From JAMCUI01 sp964520615 (GTDB lineage: Bacteria > Patescibacteriota > Microgenomatia > 2-02-FULL-39-11), in assembly GCA_964520615.1 (NCBI GenBank), contig CAZFNL010000069.1:1-13275 (forward strand): a stretch of DNA of 13,275 bases, in the 5' to 3' direction. A program made the position numbers and the translations under genes. Positions 1 to 8,289 of this stretch are shown one piece after another. The notes beneath the pieces were generated by a model that saw only the letters and a list, made by a program, of their open reading frames with translations, ran no database searches and had not been told where the DNA came from. Within the stretch, counting starts at the first letter, position 1, and each line of letters begins with the position of its first letter.

Positions 1-2
1 AG

Positions 3-203
3 GATGGAACAGTTGATGCGGTGGACGAAAATTTTATTACGACACATATCGGATGCAAAAAAACGGACAAATGTTGGAATGAAGTTATTGGAAAAACTCT
101 TAGCGGCGATAATCCGATATATACTTCTGATTCGGACCTAAATCATAATGGTGTAATTGACCAAGGAGATCTTGATGTGTTAAAATCTGCTGAGAAAAGA
201 TAA
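3..203 (+). CDS. 3' end of a dockerin-domain protein (partial)
   Basis: This reading frame is open from the window edge, so the gene starts upstream; the GTG at 21 is only an internal valine. The visible 66 residues contain two F-hand calcium-binding loops typical of dockerin type I. The first is cut by the window edge and reads DGTVDAVD. The second is DLNHNGVIDQGD, with Asp/Asn at loop positions 1, 3, 5, 9 and 12 and Gly at 6. The loops are separated by about 40 residues that include two cysteines (GCKKTDKC). Such modules end secreted or surface proteins; in cellulosomes they bind cohesins, but in many bacteria they occur without any cellulosome. The rest of the protein is not visible, so the substrate or partner cannot be given. 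The domain call is fairly secure, the function is not. Confidence 0.7.
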   Translation, partial: DGTVDAVDENFITTHIGCKKTDKCWNEVIGKTLSGDNPIYTSDSDLNHNGVIDQGDLDVLKSAEKR

Positions 204-232
204 TCTTCCGTTTCTAGAATATCAAATCACTA

Positions 233-241
233 TGCTATAAT
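233..241 (+). promoter_or_regulatory. Extended -10 promoter for tRNA-Asn
   Basis: TGCTATAAT matches the extended -10 consensus TGnTATAAT exactly and lies 43 nt before the tRNA. Seventeen bp further upstream the sequence is TCTAGA, which is a poor -35, as is usual for extended -10 promoters. A perfect TTGACA at 263-268 has no -10 at the right distance before the tRNA, so it is not used in this call. Confidence 0.5.
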
Positions 242-284
242 ATTTATTGCTTGGCAGGTACTTTGACAACGTTTGATTTTTCTT

Positions 285-357
285 TCCCCTGTAGCTCAAT
301 CGGTAGAGCAGGTCCCTGTTAAGGACAAGGTTACTGGTTCGAGTCCAGTCGGGGGAG
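285..357 (+). tRNA. tRNA-Asn (anticodon GTT)
   Basis: A full cloverleaf can be drawn. The acceptor stem is TCCCCTG (285-291) with CGGGGGA (350-356), containing one T-G pair. The D arm is GCTC/GAGC (294-297 and 306-309). The anticodon arm is GGTCC/GGACA with one G-A mismatch at its base, and loop CTGTTAA puts GTT at 318-320. The variable loop has 5 nt. The T arm is ACTGG-TTCGAGT-CCAGT (333-349). The discriminator base is G357, as expected for tRNA-Asn. The next bases are CTG, so CCA is not encoded and must be added after transcription. The 3' part is also the antisense of the end of the recombinase remnant, which suggests that this tRNA was the integration target of a mobile element. Confidence 0.95.
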
Positions 358-1125
358 CTGAAGAGTTCTTATTATAACCGCTTGATTAGCTTGTAATACC
401 AAGAAAATCGGAGTTGGTATAGTTTTTGCCACCTTCTTATTTTTAACATAAATCTTTTCGAAGAAGAATCTGAGGTAATGACGCTTCAGAAATTGGGGAG
501 CATCTAAATAAGCCTGATATATATTACGTGTAAAGGCCAATACTTCTTCAACGAGATTAATATCAATTCTTGCCTTATTTTCTATTTCTTGAATGTTATT
601 ATTCAGGTTCATTATTTTGCTTTCTAGTTCGGCGTGTTTTCGCTTAAATACATCTCTTTCAATCGTTCCGTCAAGCAGTGCGTCTTCCAGCTTATTCCTT
701 TTAGCTTCCAACCCTGTCTTTTGATTTACGATTCCTTGTTTTAAACCATCCGCTGACTTTCTGTTTTCCTCGACTACTTTCTTTGTCTGTTCAATAACCT
801 TGTCAATAAATGTTTGTGAAAATTCCATAGTAGCCATTTGTTGGGCAACTTGTTTTTCCAAATCACTCTGTTCAACATAGGGCGCCGGACAACCATTTCT
901 ACCTCGTTTTTGACAATGATAATAATGGATATTTATTGGATTGACTTTAGAGTGATTAGGATGAGGTTCTGCAGTATAACGTTGCTCACAATCCTCGCAA
1001 TATATAAATCCTCTGAGTAGATAATCGTGTTTCCTTCTTCTAAGCAGAAAGTCTCTATGTTTTGCTAATTCAACCTTAGAAGTTCCGCGGTCGTAAGACC
1101 GGGCGGTGTATCGGGTTCCTAATTC
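331..1125 (-). pseudogene. C-terminal remnant of a large serine recombinase
   Basis: The minus-strand frame is open from just after a stop at 1126-1128 down to TAA at 331-333 (264 codons). It contains the recombinase zinc beta-ribbon: a YCEDC knuckle (Cys codons at 997-999 and 988-990) and a second Cys pair (913-915 and 889-891), preceded by the typical LLRGFIYC entry. A long Lys/Glu-rich coiled coil follows (about 800-560), then the usual C-terminal segment with LKRHYLRFFFEKIYV. Large serine recombinases normally exceed 450 residues and begin with a resolvase catalytic domain bearing the nucleophilic serine, then a DNA-binding recombinase domain; both are missing here. The TTG at 859-861 could be read as a start but falls inside the protein. 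I infer a decayed integrase left by an element inserted at tRNA-Asn. Its last eight residues (LPRLDSNQ) are encoded antisense to the tRNA. An expressed short protein cannot be excluded but would lack catalysis. Confidence 0.8.
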
Positions 1126-1138
1126 CTACTATAGGAAT
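1122..1138. repeat. 7-bp inverted repeat ATTCCTA / TAGGAAT
   Basis: This is a perfect 7-bp palindrome with a 3-nt centre (CTA). It is preceded by a further TTCCTA copy at 1116-1121, so the motif occurs twice directly and once inverted. It covers the stop codon that interrupts the recombinase frame. It could be an operator, a recombination scar or chance; nothing else in the window decides this. Confidence 0.5.
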
Positions 1139-1166
1139 ATATAAAAAGTGCGAAAATAGCCAAAAT

Positions 1167-1237
1167 GCTCTCTTAACCCAGTATCTACTTTAACTTTAGG
1201 TTTTTATATATTGTTAAATTTAAAGAGTTTTGAGAGC
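1167..1237. repeat. Nested inverted repeats in the gap before hsdM
   Basis: The outer arms are TGCTCTC (starting at 1166) and GAGAGCA (1232-1238). The inner arms are CTTTAACTTTA (1188-1198) and TAAATTTAAAG (1215-1225), pairing over 11 bp with one mismatch around a 16-nt AT-rich loop. The arrangement could form an imperfect stem upstream of the hsdM promoter. It has no T-run directly after a GC stem, so it is not a normal terminator. No gene was found in 1126-1376. Confidence 0.4.
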
Positions 1238-1301
1238 ACCCTAAAATACTATAAGAATACTCACAGACTGAGAAAACCACTATTTTTTATAACTCCCCTC
1301 A

Positions 1302-1330
1302 TTGTTAGAAACTACTTTGTCTTGTATAAT
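1302..1330 (+). promoter_or_regulatory. Sigma70-type promoter of the hsdM operon
   Basis: The -35 is TTGTTA (1302-1307), the spacer is 17 bp, and the -10 is a perfect TATAAT (1325-1330). Transcription would start near 1337 and leave a leader of about 40 nt. AGGAG at 1340-1344 is a good Shine-Dalgarno sequence, but it lies 32 nt before the hsdM ATG and is followed only by TTG TTG TAA, so it does not explain hsdM initiation. Confidence 0.6.
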
Positions 1331-1376
1331 CAGACTATCAGGAGATTGTTGTAAAGCGTAAAAAATTGAGATTAAT

Positions 1377-3860
1377 ATGGCAAAAATCACTCTCTCACAA
1401 TTAGAAAACCATCTTTTTACTGCGGCAGATATTTTAAGGGGCAAGATGGACGCATCTGAATATAAAGAATACATCTTTGGAATGCTTTTTTTAAAGCGTG
1501 TTTCTGATCAGTTTGAAGTAGAGAGTCAATCAGTCAGGGAAAAATGGGAAAAACAAAATTTGTCAAAGGATCAGATAAAAGAGCTATTGGAAGATCCGAC
1601 TCAATATTCTGATAGTTTTTTTGTTCCGCTAAGAGCCAGATGGAAACTTGAATCAGAAATCACTCTTGAAAACGGAAAGAAATTTTCAGGCATTTTAAAC
1701 TTAAAAGATGACGTAGGAAACCAATTAAATAAATCTCTTGCTGCTTTGGAGGAATATAACGAGGAACTGTCAGGAGTACTAGGACACATTAATTTTCTTG
1801 CTGAGATCAGTAACAAACGCAAAGTTAAAGATAACCAACTTGTTGATTTAATTCTTCATTTCAACCGATACCGGCTTACCAACGAGGATTTTGAGTTCCC
1901 TGATCTTCTAGGAGCAGCCTACGAGTATTTGATAAAAGATTTTGCCGATAGCGCAGGTAAAAAGGGTGGCGAATTCTATACTCCTTCTCAAGTAGTTCGT
2001 CTTTTGGTCCATATTCTTAAACCGCAAAGCGGTATGTTTGTTTATGATCCAACTTGTGGGTCTGGAGGAATGCTTATCCAATCCAAGCAATACCTTGAAG
2101 AAACCGGACAAAATTCCAAAAACATTGCTTTGTACGGACAAGATAATAACGGTACGGTTTGGGCAATCTGTAAGATGAATATGTTTCTTCACAACATCAA
2201 CGACGCTCAAGTAGCCTTAGAAGATACCTTACAAGCTCCACAGTTTGTCGAGAGCGGATATATCAAGAAGTTTGATAGGGTTATCGCCAATCCTCCATTC
2301 AGTCAAAACTATACTAAGTCAACGATGCAATATCCTCAACGTTTCAGATATGGATTCTCTCCCGAAACCGGCAAAAAAGCCGATCTGATGTTCGTACAGC
2401 ATATGATCGCATCTATAAAAGAAAAAGGTATGATGGCGACGATTATGCCTCACGGTGTTTTGTTCCGTGGTGGTGCTGAAAAAGCTATCCGTGAGGGAAT
2501 GATTAAGGATGACATAATTGAAGCAATAATTGGATTGCCTCAACATCTTTTTTATGGCACTGGTATTCCTGCTTGTGTACTGGTAATAAATAAAAATAAA
2601 CCTTCGGAATTAAAAAACAAGATACTTTTTATCAATGCCGATGCAGAATTCGGTGAAGGAAGAAATCAGAACTTTTTGCGACCTGAAGATATTGAAAAGA
2701 TTACTTATACTTTTACCAATCATAAGGAATATCCAAAATACTCCCGCTTGGTTGAGATATCTGAGATTGCCACAAACGAATATAATCTCAATATTCGCCG
2801 CTATGTTGACAATTCTCCCGATCCAGAAATTGAAGATGTCAAAGCTCATCTATTGGGTGGAGTGCCAAAACGTGAATTAATTCTCTATGAAGCTGAGATG
2901 GCTCGTTATGGCATCAAATACACTGATCTACTTAACAACAAGGATAATGATTACGCATTATTTAAACCGGAGATAAACGAAAAACAGAAAATCAGGGAAG
3001 TTATTGAAGCGTATCCACAAGTAAAAACTGCAAATGAAAAAATGCACAAAGCTCTTGAGACCTGGTGGAAGAAAGCGCAAATCATTATTGAAGATTTTCC
3101 TCATCATAACCACGCGGCTAAGTTTCGCAAAGAACAGATCGAAGAATTTAAAAAGGCATTTTCTGATCTCAATGTTCTTCATAGTTTTCAAATAGCAGGT
3201 GTATTTGTAAATTGGTGGCAGGCAATCAAATATGATTTGAAAACAATTGTTGCAGTTGGTTGGAGTCCTTCACTTATACCTGACGACTATATTAAAAGTG
3301 CTTTCTTCTCAACCGAACTTAACGAATTAGAGAAGTTAGAGTTAAAGACTGTTGAATTGGAGAGTAGTTTGTCTGAAATATTGGAAGAAGTGGAAATAGA
3401 AAGCGAAGGAGATAAGGAAACAGAAAAAACTCCAAAAAATGTTAAATCCTTCCTGAAAGAACAGATCAAAGACTTAAAAAATGTCAATTCTGAAAACTCT
3501 CAAAAAGACATTGTTGAGTTTGAAAATACCTTAAAAATAATTGAAACAAAAGAGAAAGAGATTAAAGATGTAAAGGCTGATTTGAAATTAAAAGAAAAAG
3601 GATTAGAACAAAAAGTTGAGGCTAAAAAACTTACTTTTACAGAACAGGAAGCAAAAGACTTAATTCTCAAAAAATTGTTCGATTTAATTCATTCAGAATT
3701 GGATCGTTATTTAAACGCAGAAAAGAAAAAGATCGTAAGTATTTTTGAAAAAATGTGGGTTAAATACAAAACTCCACTTACAGAAATAAAACAATCCCGT
3801 GATGAAACAATAAGTAAGTTTGATAAATACTTAAATGAATTAAACTATATAAAAAAATGA
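1377..3860 (+). CDS. hsdM: Type I restriction-modification methyltransferase subunit M
   Basis: The 827-residue N6-adenine DNA methyltransferase is the catalytic modification subunit of a Type I system (M2S for methylation, R2M2S for restriction). Residues 1-150 are the HsdM N-terminal helical domain (MAKITLSQLENHLFTAADIL onward), which supports the ATG at 1377. The S-adenosylmethionine site is DPTCGSGG at 224-231, and the catalytic adenine-binding motif is NPPF at 305-308. GEFYTP at 198-203 is also typical. About 330 residues follow the methyltransferase core; residues 640-760 are rich in Lys and Glu and look like a coiled coil. Subunits near 500 residues are common, so this is a long form, of a type also seen in other HsdM proteins. 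There is no strong ribosome binding site. The last 4 nt overlap hsdS (ATGA), indicating translational coupling. Confidence 0.96.
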   Translation: MAKITLSQLENHLFTAADILRGKMDASEYKEYIFGMLFLKRVSDQFEVESQSVREKWEKQNLSKDQIKELLEDPTQYSDSFFVPLRARWKLESEITLENGKKFSGILNLKDDVGNQLNKSLAALEEYNEELSGVLGHINFLAEISNKRKVKDNQLVDLILHFNRYRLTNEDFEFPDLLGAAYEYLIKDFADSAGKKGGEFYTPSQVVRLLVHILKPQSGMFVYDPTCGSGGMLIQSKQYLEETGQNSKNIALYGQDNNGTVWAICKMNMFLHNINDAQVALEDTLQAPQFVESGYIKKFDRVIANPPFSQNYTKSTMQYPQRFRYGFSPETGKKADLMFVQHMIASIKEKGMMATIMPHGVLFRGGAEKAIREGMIKDDIIEAIIGLPQHLFYGTGIPACVLVINKNKPSELKNKILFINADAEFGEGRNQNFLRPEDIEKITYTFTNHKEYPKYSRLVEISEIATNEYNLNIRRYVDNSPDPEIEDVKAHLLGGVPKRELILYEAEMARYGIKYTDLLNNKDNDYALFKPEINEKQKIREVIEAYPQVKTANEKMHKALETWWKKAQIIIEDFPHHNHAAKFRKEQIEEFKKAFSDLNVLHSFQIAGVFVNWWQAIKYDLKTIVAVGWSPSLIPDDYIKSAFFSTELNELEKLELKTVELESSLSEILEEVEIESEGDKETEKTPKNVKSFLKEQIKDLKNVNSENSQKDIVEFENTLKIIETKEKEIKDVKADLKLKEKGLEQKVEAKKLTFTEQEAKDLILKKLFDLIHSELDRYLNAEKKKIVSIFEKMWVKYKTPLTEIKQSRDETISKFDKYLNELNYIKK

Positions 3861-5152
3861 AAACTGCAAATAAGATGCTAACCATACCTCAAGATTGGCA
3901 AATTAAACCACTTAGGGAATTTGCTTATCTAAATAAGGGCATTAGTTATAAAAGTGAAGATTATTCCAAAGATGAAAGCGGATATATATTTGTCAATTTA
4001 AAATGTATTAAAAAGTTCGGTGGATTTAATCCATCTGGAATTAAATACTTCAAAGGATTTGTGCCAATCAACAAAAAGCTACTTACTGATGATTTGCTTA
4101 TTGCAAACACTGACTTAACTAGGGATGGTGATGTTATTGGGTGTCCTACATTATTGCCAAAGTTGGATACTAATCAGGAAATTACGATGTCAATGGATTT
4201 ATCCAAAGTTGAGATAAATGAAAATTTAATTAATAAAAATTATATTAATTTTTATCTAACAACTCCCACTGCACGTAAATTTATGAAGGATCACTCAAGC
4301 GGTTCTACAGTCTTACATCTTCAAACAAGTAAAGTCCCCAATATGATATTTATTTTGCCGAAATCGAAACTTGAGCAAGGAAAAATTGCAAAAATTATAT
4401 TAACAATAGATGAAGCTATTTCAAACACGGAATTACTTATCGAAAAGTACAAAAGTATTAAACAGGGTTTAATGCAGAATCTTTTTAAATATGGAATTGA
4501 TGAAAAAGGACAAATCAGAAGCGAAAAAACCCACAAATTCAAAAATTCTCCATTAGGTAGAATTCCCGAAGAGTGGGAAGTTGTTGGCTTGTTAGATACC
4601 TGTAAACTTATAAACGGACGTGCATTTAAACCTTCCGAGTGGCACGATGACGGATTGCCCATTATTAGAATTGAGAACCTAAATGATATTAATGCTCCTT
4701 TTAATTATTGTAAAGCTAAGGTATTAAACAAAAATATTATTAACAATAATGATCTGTTAATTTCTTGGTCTGGTACACCTGGAACTTCATTTGGAGTTTT
4801 TCTGTGGACGAGAGGTAAGGCCGTCTTAAATCAGCATATTTTCAAAGTTGTTTTGAATAACAAAATTGAAAAACAATTCTTTTATTATTCGTATAAAAAC
4901 TTACTAAGCGAAATGATTCGCCAATCCCACGGAGGAGTAGGATTACAGCACATTACAAAAGAAGATTTAAAAAGATTGAAATTAGTTTTACCAAAACAAA
5001 ATGAACAGAACTTAATATCTGACAAATTATTACAAGTCGATCATTCTATTATAAAAGAAGAAATATATTGTCAAAAATTAGTTTCATTAAAACAAGGTTT
5101 AATGCAGGATTTATTAACAGGGAAAGTGAGGGTAAATCATTTATTGAATTAA
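3857..5152 (+). CDS. hsdS: Type I restriction-modification specificity subunit S
   Basis: The 431-residue protein recognises the bipartite DNA target and bridges HsdM and HsdR. It has the normal two-TRD layout. TRD1 spans about residues 10-165. The central conserved helix, about 170-210, ends KSIKQGLMQNLFKYGID. TRD2 spans about 237-375, starting PLGRIPEEWEV and containing LPIIRIENL and LLISWSG. The distal helix spans about 378-425 and ends SLKQGLMQDLLTGKVRV. The two helices are internal repeats, which gives the pseudo-symmetry of HsdS. The start ATG overlaps the hsdM stop (ATGA). An alternative ATG lies at 3875, but the overlap makes 3857 the natural choice. The recognition sequence cannot be read from the protein by eye. 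Confidence 0.95.
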   Translation: MKTANKMLTIPQDWQIKPLREFAYLNKGISYKSEDYSKDESGYIFVNLKCIKKFGGFNPSGIKYFKGFVPINKKLLTDDLLIANTDLTRDGDVIGCPTLLPKLDTNQEITMSMDLSKVEINENLINKNYINFYLTTPTARKFMKDHSSGSTVLHLQTSKVPNMIFILPKSKLEQGKIAKIILTIDEAISNTELLIEKYKSIKQGLMQNLFKYGIDEKGQIRSEKTHKFKNSPLGRIPEEWEVVGLLDTCKLINGRAFKPSEWHDDGLPIIRIENLNDINAPFNYCKAKVLNKNIINNNDLLISWSGTPGTSFGVFLWTRGKAVLNQHIFKVVLNNKIEKQFFYYSYKNLLSEMIRQSHGGVGLQHITKEDLKRLKLVLPKQNEQNLISDKLLQVDHSIIKEEIYCQKLVSLKQGLMQDLLTGKVRVNHLLN

Positions 5153-5154
5153 CT

Positions 5155-8100
5155 ATGAATAGAATTCAATTAAGCGAATTAAAATATGTTGAGGAACCAT
5201 TCTTGCGTCAACTTGAACGATTAGGGTGGTCTATTTTACGAGCAGGAGAAGAAGGTAAAGGTGATCCTGCAATTACCTTTAGAGATGGATTTAATGAGGT
5301 CATTATAGAAAAGAAACTCCGAGAATCATTGAAAAAGCTTAATTCTTGGCTTGAAAATGATCAAATTACATCAATAATTCACGGACTTACTACACCCAAC
5401 ATTACGGGAGGATTAATTGAAAATAACCGCTACATTCTTGAGAAACTTTTAGAAAATATTTCAGCAGAAAATAGGCAAACGCACAGGTCTGAATCGGTCA
5501 AGATTATTGATTTTACTAATCCAACGAAGAATGATTTTCTAGCGATCTCTCAATATAAGGTAAATATCCCGGGTACAGAAAAACATATCATCCCGGACAT
5601 TGTTCTATTTGTTAACGGATTACCTTTAGTTGTTGTTGAGTGTAAATCCGCCTATCTACCTGATCCGATGGGAGAAGGAATCGCCCAGCTTATGCGTTAT
5701 CAGAATCGCAGGGGAGAAGATAAAGAAGGTAATGAAAAACTATTCTGGTATAACCAGTTAATCATCTCAACAAGCGCACAAATCTGTCGTTATACATCGA
5801 TTACTGGCGAGTTTGAGCATTTTATTGAATGGAAAGACCCTTTTCCTTATTCTCTCAACGATATTGATACCGAGGGTAGTGGATCGGTTACGAGTCAAAA
5901 TGTGTTAATCCAAGGGATGTTAGACAAAAAAATCCTTTTGGATATTATCCAGTCATTCATCATCTTCCAAGACGGTCCGAAAGGAAAATTGATCAAAGTC
6001 GTGCCTAGATATCAGCAATATCGCACTGTTTGTAAGATCATCACAAGATTAAAATCTGACAAAACCCAACAGGAAAAGGGTGGCATTGTCTGGCATACTC
6101 AGGGATCAGGAAAATCACTCACAATGATGATGGCAGTCAGAAAAATGTACAGGGATACTGAGCTATCTGGATTCAAAACCGTATTCGTTACCGATCGTAC
6201 CGATCTGGAAAAACAACTGAAAGATACAGCAAAAAGCATCGGTTATACTCTCCAGATTGCCAATAAAATCTCAAAGTTAAAAGAACTTCTGGCTACTAAT
6301 TCTCCAGATTTAATAATGGGAATGATTCATAAGTTCCAGGAACACGAACTACTGCAGGAATTTCCGGTACTGAACACCAGTGAAAAGATTTTAGTGATGA
6401 TTGACGAAGCACACAGAACTCAATATAAATATTTAGGGGCTAATTTAAACAAATCATTACCAAACTCCATAAAAATTGCTTTTACCGGAACTCCGATCGA
6501 TAAAACCGAAAAGACATTCGGGGATTACATTGATAAGTATTCAATAAGACAGGCAGTTGAGGATGGCGTAACAGTTGAGATCATCTACGAAGGACGCACC
6601 CATAAAGCCGAAGTGTATGACGCCGATGCGATGGACAAAAAATTCTTTGATGTTTTCCCTGAAGCGGTTGAAAATTTTATGGTTCGTGATCAGATCAAAA
6701 AACGTGAATGGAAAGGGTATCTGGAGGCGGAAGAAACAATCAAAGCCAAAGCGGAAGATATGCTTAAGCACTACTTTTCCCATATCTTTCCTAATGGTTT
6801 TAAAGCACAGGTTGTCGCAGTATCAAGAGAAGCCGCTATCCGATATAAAAAAGCCATTGACGGACTTTTAGCAAATAAAAACTGGATCGAGGGAGTTGTA
6901 AATACTTTAGAAAAAGAAACCGAGATAAAAATAGATAAAGAATTAATGCGTAAATTGAAAGCGGAAATAATTATATCGGGAAGTCCTAACGACCCACCTG
7001 AAATGAAAAAGTATACCGATGAAACAAAGATAGATAATATCATTGCCGGATTTAAACTCCCATTCGGAGGAAAAACTAACGAGGGAATTGACAGCAACAC
7101 CGGGATTATAATAGTTCAAAGTATGCTTTTAACAGGCTTTGACGCTCCAATGGAACAAGTTATGTATCTCGATGATTTGATTAAAGATCATAACCTTTTA
7201 CAGGCAATAGCCCGGGTTAACCGTATCGAGAAAAATAAATTTGCGGGTTACATCATTGATTATGTTGGCATTACGAAACATTTAAGAGAAGCGTTAGCTA
7301 ATTTTGAGGATAAAGACGTTGAGGAGATTTTAAAGGTATTCAAAGATGAGGCTCGTGATCTTGATGAGCTGAATTACGCAAAATCAGAACTGATTGAGTT
7401 TTTCAAGAAATACGATGTTGACGATGTCAACGATGTTAATGCCTGTGTTGACATTCTTGCTGATGAGGAAGTAAGGAACGACTTCCTGGCTCTTTTTAGA
7501 AAATTCTCAGCCGCTTTAGATCGCACTTTACCCAAGCCGGAAGCATTGAAGTATGCCAATGATATGAAGCAGTTCAGCTTTATATCTCAAGTAGCCCGAA
7601 ATAGGTATAGAGATGATAAATTCAACTTGCGTGATGTCAGTAAGAAAATCAGAGCCGTAATTGATGAATTCCTTGTTTCAAAAGGTGTCGATCCTAAAAT
7701 ACCACCTATTCCAATCTTTTCCGAAAAATTTAAGCTGAAAGTTAAACAGGAAAAATCTGAGCGCGCACAAGCTGAAGAGATGAAAAATGCAGTAGCAGAA
7801 TATATTAGTCAACACACAGAAGAAGATCCCGAGCTATACGAACGATTTAGCGAAAAACTGGAAAAACTACTAAAAGAATACAAGAATAATTGGGAACAAC
7901 TCGTTGTAGAACTACAAAGCCTTATAGAAGATCTTAAAGATGGTCGTGAGTCAGAAGAAAACTTCGGTTTTGACAGGCAAAAAGAAATGCCTTTTTATGG
8001 TCTACTCAAAAAGGAAGTATTTGGAAAGATTGAATTAACAAAGGATCAAAAAGAACTATTGGTCAAAATAACCAAAGAAGTATTGGAGAGGATTAAACAA

Positions 8101-8289
8101 GATACCCAGATGGTTGATTTCTGGAATAACATACCGGCGCAAAAGCGATTAAGAGGATTTATAGCCTCACATTTATTGACTGAATTTAAAAATATTCCTG
8201 CACTATTCAATAAACGGATTATTTTAAGTCAGAAAATATCGGAACTGGCTTTTCATTTATATGGTAAAAATCAAAATCAATACAATTAA
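5155..8289 (+). CDS. hsdR: Type I restriction endonuclease subunit R
   Basis: This is a 1044-residue ATP-dependent translocase and endonuclease. The N-terminal nuclease domain has the PD-(D/E)xK signature: D148 and E162-C-K164, in PDIVLF and VVVECK. The superfamily 2 helicase motor follows: Walker A TQGSGKS at 315-321, DEAH at 417-420, TGTP at 444-447, and motif VI QAIARVNR at 683-690. The C-terminal part (about 720-1044) is helical and charged and should dock to HsdM. All key residues are intact, so activity is expected. The frame is open further upstream to a TTG at 5068, but those 29 codons lie inside hsdS. The ATG at 5155 is 2 nt after the hsdS stop and begins the family-typical N-terminus. 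The 3' end overlaps the next gene by 29 nt. Confidence 0.96.
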   Translation: MNRIQLSELKYVEEPFLRQLERLGWSILRAGEEGKGDPAITFRDGFNEVIIEKKLRESLKKLNSWLENDQITSIIHGLTTPNITGGLIENNRYILEKLLENISAENRQTHRSESVKIIDFTNPTKNDFLAISQYKVNIPGTEKHIIPDIVLFVNGLPLVVVECKSAYLPDPMGEGIAQLMRYQNRRGEDKEGNEKLFWYNQLIISTSAQICRYTSITGEFEHFIEWKDPFPYSLNDIDTEGSGSVTSQNVLIQGMLDKKILLDIIQSFIIFQDGPKGKLIKVVPRYQQYRTVCKIITRLKSDKTQQEKGGIVWHTQGSGKSLTMMMAVRKMYRDTELSGFKTVFVTDRTDLEKQLKDTAKSIGYTLQIANKISKLKELLATNSPDLIMGMIHKFQEHELLQEFPVLNTSEKILVMIDEAHRTQYKYLGANLNKSLPNSIKIAFTGTPIDKTEKTFGDYIDKYSIRQAVEDGVTVEIIYEGRTHKAEVYDADAMDKKFFDVFPEAVENFMVRDQIKKREWKGYLEAEETIKAKAEDMLKHYFSHIFPNGFKAQVVAVSREAAIRYKKAIDGLLANKNWIEGVVNTLEKETEIKIDKELMRKLKAEIIISGSPNDPPEMKKYTDETKIDNIIAGFKLPFGGKTNEGIDSNTGIIIVQSMLLTGFDAPMEQVMYLDDLIKDHNLLQAIARVNRIEKNKFAGYIIDYVGITKHLREALANFEDKDVEEILKVFKDEARDLDELNYAKSELIEFFKKYDVDDVNDVNACVDILADEEVRNDFLALFRKFSAALDRTLPKPEALKYANDMKQFSFISQVARNRYRDDKFNLRDVSKKIRAVIDEFLVSKGVDPKIPPIPIFSEKFKLKVKQEKSERAQAEEMKNAVAEYISQHTEEDPELYERFSEKLEKLLKEYKNNWEQLVVELQSLIEDLKDGRESEENFGFDRQKEMPFYGLLKKEVFGKIELTKDQKELLVKITKEVLERIKQDTQMVDFWNNIPAQKRLRGFIASHLLTEFKNIPALFNKRIILSQKISELAFHLYGKNQNQYN

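Noticed and set aside
838..1020. Plus-strand 60-codon frame
   Set aside because: It is the complement of the recombinase zinc-ribbon region and has no coding features of its own.
1280..1474. Minus-strand 64-codon frame over the hsdM promoter and start
   Set aside because: Half of it is a shadow of the conserved hsdM N-terminus and the rest covers the promoter. No family motif was seen.
5068..5154. Upstream extension of hsdR from a TTG
   Set aside because: These 29 codons lie within hsdS in another frame. The ATG at 5155 follows the hsdS stop by 2 nt and begins the conserved HsdR N-terminus.
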